Shown here: one piece after another, positions 8,955-15,670 of the stretch
Layout: every line of letters begins with the position of its first letter
Numbering within the stretch: position 1 is the stretch's first letter
NCBI GenBank assembly: GCA_020025635.1
Contig: JAHHRU010000007.1
Location: 32,976-96,975, forward strand
Reading direction: 5' to 3'
DNA length: 64,000 bases
Source of the DNA: Allofournierella sp.
GTDB lineage: Bacteria; Bacillota; Clostridia; Oscillospirales; Ruminococcaceae
Translations under genes and position numbers: made by a program
Notes under the pieces: generated by a model
The model's input: only the letters and a program-made list of their open reading frames with translations
What the model was told of the DNA's origin: nothing
Databases searched by the model: none

Positions 8955-8994
8955 TTGGCCCGGCCCCTTTGCGGGCCGGGCCTTTTGATTTAAG
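8955..8994 (+). terminator. terminator between lipoprotein and apbE
   Basis: GGCCCGGCCCC pairs with GGGCCGGGCC across a 4-nt loop, followed by TTTTGATTT. It lies between the two genes, so apbE is probably transcribed at a lower level by read-through. Confidence 0.8.
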
Positions 8995-9009
8995 GAAGGA
9001 ACTTTACCC

Positions 9010-10101
9010 ATGCACAAACGAGTTCTGGCCCTGGCGCTTGCCCTGTGCCTGGCGCTTGGCCTTTTCGGCTGCGGCGCGGCCCCTGCGGCCGAAAGCCAGC
9101 CGGAAACGGCACCTTTTGAAAAATACACCGCCACCTGGTTCGACGTGTTTGACACCGTAACCACCGTTTTAGGCTACGCCGAAAGCGAAGAGGCCTGGAA
9201 CCGGCAGATGGATGCCCTGCACGCAGACCTGACGGCCTACCACCAGCTGTATGACATCTACCATTCCTACGAGGGCCTTGTGAACCTGCGGGACGTGAAC
9301 CTGACGGCCGCCCAAGCCCCGGTGGAGGTGGATGCCCGCATCTTTGCCATGCTGGCCGAGGCAAAGGAGCTTTGCCGCATCACCAACGGCCAGATGAACA
9401 TTGCCCAAGGCCAGCTGTACAGCCTTTGGCACGAAAAGCGGGACCAGGCCGAACAGGACCCCCAGAAGGCCGCCCTGCCCGACCCGGATGCCCTGAAGAA
9501 GGCGGCGGCCCACGGCAGCATCGACGATCTGGTGCTGGACGAAAACGCCTCCACCGTGTTCTTTGCGGACCCAGAAATGCGCATCGACGTGGGCAGCGTG
9601 GGCAAGGGCTACGCAGTGGAAATGGCCGCTCAGGCCGCCCAGCAGCGGGGCCTTTCCAGCGCCCTCATCAGCGTGGGAGGCAACCTGCGCTCCATCGGCA
9701 CAAAGCCGGACGGCACTAAGTGGACCGGCGGCGCCCAGAACCCCTGGCAGGGCATTGCGGGCATGCCGGAAGATGCCTACCTGCGGGTGGTGGAGCTGGA
9801 GGACACGGCCCTTGTGACCAGCGGCGATTACCAGCGCTTTTTCACGGTGGAGGGCAAGCGCTATCACCACCTGATCGACCCGGACACCCTCTACCCCGCC
9901 GGATTTTATTCGGCCGTGAGCGTGCTGGGGCCGGATTCCGGCCTGGCCGACTGCCTTTCCACCGGCCTTTTCTGCATGGAATTCGACGAGGGCCTGGCCC
10001 TTGTGGAAGGCATGGAAGGGGTGGAAGCCATGTGGATGTTCCCGGATGGCAGCCTAAAGTTCTCCTCCGGGTTTGAAAGCCGCTGCAAAAGCACAAATTG
10101 A
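9010..10101 (+). CDS. apbE: ApbE-type FAD:protein FMN transferase, lipoprotein
   Basis: 363 aa. It transfers FMN from FAD to a Thr of target proteins outside the membrane. A signal peptide with lipobox LGLFGCGA precedes FDTVTTVLGY, the family's N-terminal motif; DVGSVGKGYAVE, SVGGNLRSIG and the Mg/flavin region DTALVTSGDYQRFF then YHHLIDPDT follow in the expected order. GGAAGG precedes the ATG. Close to the rnf operon, whose RnfD and RnfG subunits need it, and directly after the repeat lipoprotein, its possible third substrate. Confidence 0.95.
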   Translation: MHKRVLALALALCLALGLFGCGAAPAAESQPETAPFEKYTATWFDVFDTVTTVLGYAESEEAWNRQMDALHADLTAYHQLYDIYHSYEGLVNLRDVNLTAAQAPVEVDARIFAMLAEAKELCRITNGQMNIAQGQLYSLWHEKRDQAEQDPQKAALPDPDALKKAAAHGSIDDLVLDENASTVFFADPEMRIDVGSVGKGYAVEMAAQAAQQRGLSSALISVGGNLRSIGTKPDGTKWTGGAQNPWQGIAGMPEDAYLRVVELEDTALVTSGDYQRFFTVEGKRYHHLIDPDTLYPAGFYSAVSVLGPDSGLADCLSTGLFCMEFDEGLALVEGMEGVEAMWMFPDGSLKFSSGFESRCKSTN

Positions 10102-10112
10102 ACAGACAAAGA

Positions 10113-10146
10113 GAATGGATGGTCTATATGAGCCATCCATTTTTTG
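10113..10146 (+). terminator. terminator after apbE
   Basis: ATGGATGG pairs with CCATCCAT, followed by TTTTTTGTG. The -10 TATAAT of the next gene follows at 10150-10155. Confidence 0.8.
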
Positions 10147-10191
10147 TGTTATAATAGGGCCATCGAAAACATTTCAAAGGAAGTGCATTGT

Positions 10192-11295
10192 ATGTCCGGC
10201 CCTCTTTTTTCGTTCCACATCCTCAGTGACGTCCATGTGGACGGCACCCCCGAAATCTCCCGGCTTTATCAAAGCGCACTGCTGGATATGGCCCGTCTGG
10301 ACCCGGAGGGGAAGGCCCCCCTTGTGGTTGCCGGCGACCTGACCGGCCGGGGCGAACAGAGCCAGAGCGAGGAGTTTTTCCGCCTCACCTATGAAAACGC
10401 CCCCACCTGTGACGAAAACCTGCTGCTGCTTTTGGGCAACCACGATGCCCGCGGCCCGAAAACCGAAACCTGGAACCGGGTGCCCGGCCGGCCCTGCCCG
10501 GGCTGGGAAGAGATCCGTGCCCGGTATCTTTCGCTGAACGGCCGGTGCCTGCCCCCGGAAAGCGAGCGCTGCGGCCTGAGCTTTAAGCGGATCATCGGCG
10601 GCTACACCTTTTTGATGCTGAACACCGAGCTGGGTTTGAAGGATGCGCCCTACTTCGGCCCCGAGCAGCTGGCCTGGCTGGAAGACTGCATGCGCAGCTG
10701 CTGGGAAGCCGAGCCGGAAAAGCCGGTGTTCCTTGTGTGCCATCAGGCGCTGAACAACACCCATTGGCGCAGCAACGTGCTGGATGCCTTCGACGGGCTT
10801 TCCAACGAAATGGGCACCGGCCCCGCCGGCAGGCCTCAGGAATACTGCTGGCATGCGGATGAAGCGTTCAAGCAGATCCTTGGCCGCTACCCCTGCGGGG
10901 TGTTCCTTTCCGGCCACATCCACAACCAGTTCGGCATGGCCGAACTGCAGCTGCGGCCCTACGGCGCCGCACTGGACCTGCCCAGCTTCGGCCAGCCGGA
11001 GCTTGGCTGCCCGGACAAGGGCACCGGCTACGAGGCCGAGATCTGGCCGGACAAGGTGCTGTTCCGTGCCCGCAACTTTGCCGCCGGCCGGTGGATGCCC
11101 CAGTACGACCTGACCCTGCCGCTGCCGGCCCTGCCGGTCGTTCTGAAGCGCACCGGCACCCCGGCCCCGGCGGAAATGGAGCGCATCTACAACCAGGAGG
11201 GCATGGCCTGGGACTATCTGGGCCTGCCCGAACAGCCCCTTTTCGATGCCGGCACCCTGGCAAAGCTGGAAGCCTTCCGAAAAAAGCTGCTGTAA
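10192..11295 (+). CDS. metallophosphoesterase, calcineurin-like
   Basis: 367 aa cytoplasmic enzyme of the calcineurin-like phosphodiesterase superfamily. The metal-binding motifs appear in order: DVHVDG, GDLTGRG, GNHDARG, a His in VCHQALNN and SGHIHN. Substrate is not evident; relatives act on cyclic nucleotides or phosphate esters. The ATG at 10192 has AAAGGAAG upstream, and TATAAT at 10150-10155 gives it its own promoter. A strong terminator follows. Confidence 0.85.
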   Translation: MSGPLFSFHILSDVHVDGTPEISRLYQSALLDMARLDPEGKAPLVVAGDLTGRGEQSQSEEFFRLTYENAPTCDENLLLLLGNHDARGPKTETWNRVPGRPCPGWEEIRARYLSLNGRCLPPESERCGLSFKRIIGGYTFLMLNTELGLKDAPYFGPEQLAWLEDCMRSCWEAEPEKPVFLVCHQALNNTHWRSNVLDAFDGLSNEMGTGPAGRPQEYCWHADEAFKQILGRYPCGVFLSGHIHNQFGMAELQLRPYGAALDLPSFGQPELGCPDKGTGYEAEIWPDKVLFRARNFAAGRWMPQYDLTLPLPALPVVLKRTGTPAPAEMERIYNQEGMAWDYLGLPEQPLFDAGTLAKLEAFRKKLL

Positions 11296-11300
11296 CATTC

Positions 11301-11346
11301 AAAACGGCCCGGAGCAGGGCGCATCTGCTCCGGGCCGTTTTTTATT
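11301..11346 (+). terminator. terminator after the metallophosphoesterase gene
   Basis: AACGGCCCGGAGCAG pairs with CTGCTCCGGGCCGTT, followed by a T-run. Confidence 0.9.
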
Positions 11347-11884
11347 TTTTGGGGGCCGAATTGCGGCAGTTCCAGAACTTGCGCCCCACTTTTGCAAAGA
11401 TCACCAGATACACCACCATCAGCCCGGCAAACACCGCCGCGGTGGGATAGCGCTTGTCGCACACGGCCAGCACCAGATTGGGGATCAGCAGAAACAGGAA
11501 GATGAACAGCAGCGGCCTTACCCGCCCTTTCCAAACACGCAGCAGCATATCCATGCGGGAATCCTCATCGCAGAAGATGGACTCCTCCCCCTGCATCTGG
11601 GATGCGGGCTTGCGGAAATAGCTGTATCCCACATAATCCTGCAAATACTCCCAGCCGCAGTCCCGGAACATCTGCACATATTCCTCCTGATGCTCCATGC
11701 CCTCCCGGTTGTAGTCCAGCTGATAGATCACATCCTCCGGCTGGCACCTTTCAAAATGGAACAGGCACAGGCCGTTGATCTTCACCAGCTTCCAGCCCTT
11801 CTGATGCTGCCGGCGAAGGAATTCCTGCTCTTTTTCCCATTCCGCCACCGAAAAAAACCGGATCATTGTTTTTTTATCCTTCAT
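11342..11884 (-). CDS. DUF2812 membrane protein
   Basis: 180 aa. The N-terminal half matches DUF2812 (FFSVAEWEKEQEFLRRQHQKG, then FERCQPEDVIYQLDY and GWEYLQDYVGYSYFRK). Two membrane helices follow (residues ~122-140 and 148-165). DUF2812 genes usually sit directly after a PadR repressor, as here: the start overlaps the padR stop region by 11 nt. Likely a target and partner of that regulator; biochemical role unknown. Confidence 0.85.
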   Translation of the reverse strand: MKDKKTMIRFFSVAEWEKEQEFLRRQHQKGWKLVKINGLCLFHFERCQPEDVIYQLDYNREGMEHQEEYVQMFRDCGWEYLQDYVGYSYFRKPASQMQGEESIFCDEDSRMDMLLRVWKGRVRPLLFIFLFLLIPNLVLAVCDKRYPTAAVFAGLMVVYLVIFAKVGRKFWNCRNSAPKK

Positions 11885-12200
11885 TTTCGCGCACCTCCAT
11901 CATATTGCGGTACAACCGGCCGATCCGGTCCATTTCCAGCTCCAGCACCTGGGTGCCCAGCGGGGTGATCTTGTAGATCTTGCGTTTGTCCTCTTCCCTT
12001 ACAAAGCCGATCAGGCCGTCTTTTTCCATTTTGGAAAGGCTGCCGTACATGGTGCCGGGGCTGAGCCGGATCTGGCCTTCGGTGAGCTGTTCCACCTTCT
12101 GCACAATGCCGTAGCCGTGCATCTCACTGCGCAGGCACAGCAGGATGTAAAAGCCGGTTTCGGTCATGGGAACGTAAACCTTTCGGATGTGGTCGTTCAT
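11874..12200 (-). CDS. PadR family transcriptional regulator
   Basis: 108 aa winged-helix repressor. Family hallmarks: TETGFYILLCL, EMHGYGI, LSPGTMYGSLSKMEKDGLI and a KIYKITPLG wing. ATG at 12200 is preceded by GGAGGGCGAAGGG. It is first in a two-gene unit with DUF2812 and is very likely autoregulated through the repeats in its promoter. Confidence 0.93.
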   Translation of the reverse strand: MNDHIRKVYVPMTETGFYILLCLRSEMHGYGIVQKVEQLTEGQIRLSPGTMYGSLSKMEKDGLIGFVREEDKRKIYKITPLGTQVLELEMDRIGRLYRNMMEVRENEG

Positions 12201-12223
12201 CCCTTCGCCCTCCTTTCTATCCA

Positions 12224-12280
12224 CTGCGATACATCGCGCTTCGATATACACAGTATAGCACTGCGATATACCCCTGTCAA
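12224..12280 (-). promoter_or_regulatory. padR promoter with three direct repeats (candidate operators)
   Basis: On the minus strand TTGACA (12280-12275), 17-nt spacer, TATACT (12257-12252). Three copies of CTKCGATAYA lie at 12224-12233, 12239-12248 and 12261-12270 (plus-strand reading), covering the spacer and the start region: likely PadR binding sites. Confidence 0.65.
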
Positions 12281-12424
12281 GAAAAAAGTTCCGGCAGCTT
12301 TTGCTGTTTTCGGCAGAAGGTGTGCGGCAGTGGGGGGCATCGCTATGGGCACGGGCCTTTTCCATATCGCTGCTGTGCCAAGCGGCTTTGGGGGTTGTTT
12401 TGCAAAAGCATCCCATGAAAAGCC

Positions 12425-12495
12425 AAAAAGCGGCAGAGGGAAATCCCTCTGCCGCTTTCTGCTGCCTGCCGCCCTTTCGGGAGGCCGCAGGCAGG
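12425..12495 (-). terminator. GCGGCAGAG hairpin (array copy R1) plus a second hairpin
   Basis: AAAGCGGCAGAGGG pairs with CCCTCTGCCGCTTT at 12425-12459. It is the leftmost copy of the hairpin that recurs through the cassette array. A second stem (GCCTGC...GCAGGC) at 12464-12495 precedes it on the minus strand. Together they end the MerR-like gene. No spoIVB-like sequence is present here. Confidence 0.75.
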
Positions 12496-12497
12496 CG

Positions 12498-12920
12498 TTA
12501 TCGACTGTAAAACTCCTGCATGAGCCGGCTGATGTCGGCTTCTGCGCCTTTCAGGATGTAGTGGGCTTTTCCGGCTTTGTAGGAGAACGCAAAGCGGATG
12601 TGCGACAGGGCCCCCGCCGCATTGCAGAAGAAATCCGCAATTTCCTGTGCCTTGCCGGGCTCCAAGGTGCGGTCCAGGAGTATGCACATTTCATTTTCGC
12701 TCTGGTCCTGTCCGGCCAGAAAATCGTAGACGATGGCATGATGCTTTGCCCGGATGCTGGGGCGGACCGAAGGATGATGAATGAATTCAAAGACCTGCTG
12801 TTCGGTGAACTGCCAGCTGCCGGTATCCTTGCTGCCTTTGAGAATCCCCGATTTCAAATAGCTGCGCAGTGTGCGGGTGGTAAGACCTGTGATGAGGGAA
12901 AGCTGCTCAAGCGTATACAT
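12498..12920 (-). CDS. MerR-like HTH regulator
   Basis: 140 aa. The N-terminus YTLEQLSLITGLTTRTLRSYL is a MerR/excisionase-type helix-turn-helix (residues 2-45) that continues into WQFTEQQVFEFI. The C-terminal ~85 residues form a separate small domain with two Cys and no recognised family. AGGAGG precedes the ATG and TATAAT lies at 12968-12963 on the minus strand. A DNA-binding role is likely; the ligand is unknown. Confidence 0.7.
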   Translation of the reverse strand: MYTLEQLSLITGLTTRTLRSYLKSGILKGSKDTGSWQFTEQQVFEFIHHPSVRPSIRAKHHAIVYDFLAGQDQSENEMCILLDRTLEPGKAQEIADFFCNAAGALSHIRFAFSYKAGKAHYILKGAEADISRLMQEFYSR

Positions 12921-13170
12921 ACTGGTTCCTCCTGATAAAATGTATTCTGGGTCTGTAACTCCATTATAAGCGGGAGGAACCGGGAAAACAATTTGAAAAA
13001 GCGGCAGTTTTTCACAGCGGAAAAGGGCTTCGGGAGGCCTCTTTGAGGGGGCCTGCCCCTGTTTTCTGCAAAGCTGCCGCCTTTTGCGGGGGGCGTTTGC
13101 CGCCGGCCGGCGGGAAGGCCGCCCGGCATTTTTCACCCCGGCCGCTTTTTTGCAAAACCGTTGCGGCAGG
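12921..13170. other. intergenic stretch, GC-rich, no gene
   Basis: Contains the promoter of the MerR-like gene at its left end and, at 13098-13138, GC-rich inverted sequence (GCCGCCGGCC and GGCCGCCCGGC) that may end the alpha/beta hydrolase transcript. I see no credible reading frame. Confidence 0.5.
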
Positions 13171-13929
13171 TCAGATCTCTTCTTTGTTCAGATAGGCCTT
13201 GAGCATCTCTGCATACTGGGCCGGGTCTTCGGTAACATAGGTGCAGTGGTCCCTGCCCGGCCAAACCTTGAACTGTGCCTGGGGGTATCTGCGGGAGCAG
13301 ACCTTCTTTGCCTGCTTCAGGTCGCCGTCCTTTTCCCCATAGGCAAAAACCGTGTTTTTCTGCTGCTCTGGGCTGAGTGCCGGCAGCTCGACATAGGCAC
13401 AGTCATGCACAACATTTATAAGGCTCTTTTCGGAGATCCCGACCATCTGGCTTGCCATGATCTGCTTGACCTGTTCGCCGTAAAGCTGGGCCATCTTCTG
13501 CACGGCGATCTCCGGTTTTGCCTGCGCTTTGCGGTGCTTTGCCAGCATGATGCGCTTCATCATGAAATTCAGGGCGCCGGCGCCGGTGTACATGCTGGCC
13601 CCCTCAAAGAAGAGCCGGTCGATCTGGATATCCGGGTCCTGCAGCAGCTTCATCAAAACCACCCCGCCCATGGATGCCCCGAATGCCAGCCGGATCTTGC
13701 CGATCTTCTGCTTTTTGAGATACGCCGAAAGCTGCCGGGCCTCTTGTGCGGCACTCTCATAATCCGAGTCTGCGGCTTCGCCGTGGCCGGAAAAATCCGG
13801 GATGATGTACCGGAAACCGTCCCCCATCGGCTCTGCCAGCAGCATCTGCATCATCTGTGCGGTGGCCAGCATGGGATGAAGCAGCAAAACGACATTTTCC
13901 TGTTCCGTGTGGATATCTTGTATTTTCAT
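13171..13929 (-). CDS. alpha/beta-hydrolase fold protein
   Basis: 252 aa. Nucleophile elbow FGASMGG (G-x-S-x-G), an oxyanion region VVLLLHPML near the N-terminus, an acidic residue after a YGEKDGD strand and the final His in GRDHCTYV give a complete Ser-Asp-His triad. No signal peptide. ATG at 13929 follows AGGAACT. Possible esterase or lipase; substrate unknown. It is the first unit of the minus-strand cassette array with a repeat (R2) in the adjacent upstream gap. Confidence 0.85.
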   Translation of the reverse strand: MKIQDIHTEQENVVLLLHPMLATAQMMQMLLAEPMGDGFRYIIPDFSGHGEAADSDYESAAQEARQLSAYLKKQKIGKIRLAFGASMGGVVLMKLLQDPDIQIDRLFFEGASMYTGAGALNFMMKRIMLAKHRKAQAKPEIAVQKMAQLYGEQVKQIMASQMVGISEKSLINVVHDCAYVELPALSPEQQKNTVFAYGEKDGDLKQAKKVCSRRYPQAQFKVWPGRDHCTYVTEDPAQYAEMLKAYLNKEEI

Positions 13930-13984
13930 AGTTCCTGCCCTCTTTTGTTTGTCTGTTCCGGTTTGTTGCGTCAAACCCAATGCA

Positions 13985-14040
13985 ATTATAGCACACAAGG
14001 CCGAAAAGCGGCAGAGGAATTTTTCCTCTGCCGCTTTTCG
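13985..14040 (-). repeat. array repeat R2: terminator hairpin and promoter
   Basis: Hairpin GCGGCAGAGG/CCTCTGCCGC at 14003-14038, directly followed on the minus strand by the -10 TATAAT at 13990-13985. It terminates the GNAT fragment and starts the hydrolase gene. The spoIVB-like part is absent. Confidence 0.8.
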
Positions 14041-14049
14041 GGCGATTTT

Positions 14050-14184
14050 CTATCCTTCTTTTACCCACCTGCCGTAAACTTCCGAAGCAAGGCTTTCCGA
14101 ATAGCTCAAATGGGCATAGCCCAATTTTTCAAGCAGGGCCATGCTTGCTTTGTTCTCAGGCTCTGTAAAGCGGATGAACTCCAT
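14050..14184 (-). pseudogene. GNAT acetyltransferase C-terminal fragment, 44 codons
   Basis: Encodes FTEPENKASMALLEKLGYAH and then LASEVYGRWVKEG, which matches only the last beta-alpha-beta part of GNAT acetyltransferases; the acetyl-CoA-binding region is missing. It nevertheless has an ATG with a perfect AGGAGG 7 nt upstream. Probably a remnant of a deleted gene, though expression of a short peptide cannot be excluded. Confidence 0.6.
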
Positions 14185-14266
14185 CCGAGCACCTCCTGAA
14201 TGCCTGCCGCTCAAACGTGCCGGCAATCAGCCGGGTCGGGTCCGGCCGGTTTGGCGGGGAGCCGTT

Positions 14267-14446
14267 TCAGGTTTCGTTTTTGTCGAAAACCATCACAACG
14301 CCCAGCGCTCCAACCAAAAGCCCCAGCAGCGAAAACGGAACATCCGAGAAGCTGCTCAAAATGGTGCTGTTGATCTCCGGGCTGCTTGTCGAAAGCAGGA
14401 TGCCAAACAAAATCAGCGCAATGCCTTTTAATCCCTTGTTGTTCAT
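14267..14446 (-). CDS. small two-helix membrane protein, 59 aa
   Basis: Starts MNNKGLKGIALILFGILLS and has two hydrophobic helices (residues ~6-22 and ~38-54) with a short polar loop. AGGAGGGG lies 7 nt before the ATG. A promoter copy (TATAAT at 14516-14511, minus strand) lies upstream, with a GC-rich hairpin between. No recognised family. Confidence 0.65.
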   Translation of the reverse strand: MNNKGLKGIALILFGILLSTSSPEINSTILSSFSDVPFSLLGLLVGALGVVMVFDKNET

Positions 14447-14465
14447 GCCGATCCCCTCCTGATTT

Positions 14466-14520
14466 TGAACCCGGCCCGGGCCTTCGGGCCGGGCCGATAT
14501 TTCCAATCACATTATATCAT
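14466..14520 (-). repeat. array repeat R3: promoter part and hairpin
   Basis: ATTATATCAT at 14511-14520 is the conserved promoter core (TATAAT on the minus strand). A separate stem CCCGGCCCGG/CCGGGCCGGG lies at 14470-14494 in the leader of the small membrane protein gene. Confidence 0.5.
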
Positions 14521-14556
14521 ATTTATCTCTGAAAGCAATTTCGGTATGTTTGGCGG

Positions 14557-14946
14557 TTAATTTGTAAACCGCAGCAAATACCCATTGGGATCTTGTATCA
14601 GGAATTCTTTTTGTTCTATGCACTGGTCATTGACACGATAATAAGAGATTTTCAAATCCCGATAAAATTCCATTTGCGCTTCTTTCAGCCTTTTATACAG
14701 GCAGTCGATTTCATCTGCTTCGATCGAAAAATTCACCCCCTGCCCCAACGGGTAACACATTTTTCCTATATTCCATCCATCGTTGTGGATCTGCTCAAAC
14801 ATGAACTGACTTCCCTCAAAAGACATAAAAACAAACCGATCTTCGGGCCTTTCATAGACGGTTTCAAAGCCCAGCTTTTTGTAAAATGCAATCGTTTGCT
14901 CAATATCAAAAACCGAAAGCTCCGGTATCATTTTGTGAAAGTTCAT
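14557..14946 (-). CDS. VOC family protein (bleomycin-resistance/glyoxalase fold)
   Basis: 129 aa, the normal size for a single-domain VOC protein of two beta-alpha-beta-beta-beta modules. IPELSVFDIEQTIAFYKKLGF opens the first module and IQDPNGYLLRF closes the second, both family signatures. Such proteins bind drugs such as bleomycin or act on small substrates. GGGAGGACC precedes the ATG. The gene is AT-richer than the core genes, consistent with acquisition. Confidence 0.9.
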   Translation of the reverse strand: MNFHKMIPELSVFDIEQTIAFYKKLGFETVYERPEDRFVFMSFEGSQFMFEQIHNDGWNIGKMCYPLGQGVNFSIEADEIDCLYKRLKEAQMEFYRDLKISYYRVNDQCIEQKEFLIQDPNGYLLRFTN

Positions 14947-15039
14947 CTTTTGGGTCCTCCCGATCTGCTTGATCTATTCAGATTTCTTTTGCCGCTGTGG
15001 ATTTTGCTCAAACCGCTCTGTTTCTCTTTTTTATCGGCT

Positions 15040-15062
15040 CAATCTATCGCAACAAGGCCAGC
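15040..15062 (-). repeat. array repeat R4: degenerate promoter remnant
   Basis: CAATCTATCGCAACAAGGCC resembles the promoter part of R2 (CAATTATAGCACACAAGGCC). The hairpin and the spoIVB part are missing. It lies directly between the DUF3841 stop and the VOC start. Confidence 0.4.
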
Positions 15063-15065
15063 TCC

Positions 15066-15596
15066 TTATCCTGACACAAAAGCTTTTGTGCAGACGACCC
15101 ATTCTTTCTTGATCTCCCAAAAGACCGCCTGTGTCGTTTTAGGCTCCGGCCAATATTCATTCCTTTCATCCCACTTGAAAATATCGTTCCAGCTTTCCCG
15201 GATTTCTTGTTCCGTGTATCTCTTTTCGCTGTCTATGCAAAAGCTTGCCTCGCCGTTATTCAAAACACAATGCCACATATCATAATCTGATAATAAGACG
15301 AGATGGTCCGGGATTTCCAGTGTTAACAGCACGATCGGTGTACCTTTCACACTCCAGCGGCGATGGGTGCGCATATCCAGCCGTTTGCGCTTTCCTTCCC
15401 ACTGATACCAGGCCCAGATGGGATAACGCACACCATTCGGCGCTTTTCCAACTCTCTGTGTTAGCTGTTCCGCCATCCAATCATACGCAAACCTCAGCTC
15501 ATCCTGGCAGAAAAGATATTTTTCATTGGCATGAAGAACGCCCTCCGTTTGGAGTTTATCATAGGCGGCCTTGTGCTGAATACTCCATAGCTCCAT
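15066..15596 (-). CDS. DUF3841 family protein
   Basis: 176 aa. Matches the DUF3841 pattern throughout: LWSIQHKAAYDKLQTEGVL at the start, FAYDWMAEQL, PIWAWYQWEGKRKRLDMR, then PIVLLTLEIPDHLVLLSDYD and MWHCVLNN. No membrane segment. The family has no known function. GGAGATCGATTG precedes the ATG. Confidence 0.85.
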   Translation of the reverse strand: MELWSIQHKAAYDKLQTEGVLHANEKYLFCQDELRFAYDWMAEQLTQRVGKAPNGVRYPIWAWYQWEGKRKRLDMRTHRRWSVKGTPIVLLTLEIPDHLVLLSDYDMWHCVLNNGEASFCIDSEKRYTEQEIRESWNDIFKWDERNEYWPEPKTTQAVFWEIKKEWVVCTKAFVSG

Positions 15597-15625
15597 GGCA
15601 ATCGATCTCCTTTCTGCATATCATG

Positions 15626-15660
15626 AAGCCCCTGCTGCATTGTACAGCAGGGGCTTTTGG
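15626..15660. terminator. hairpin between hydA fusion and DUF3841
   Basis: AAGCCCCTGCTG pairs with CAGCAGGGGCTT across 7 nt. The T-run is on the plus-strand side, the minus side has CATGAT, so termination of the hydrogenase transcript is likely but imperfect. Confidence 0.6.
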
Positions 15661-15670
15661 TTCAGCGGAG

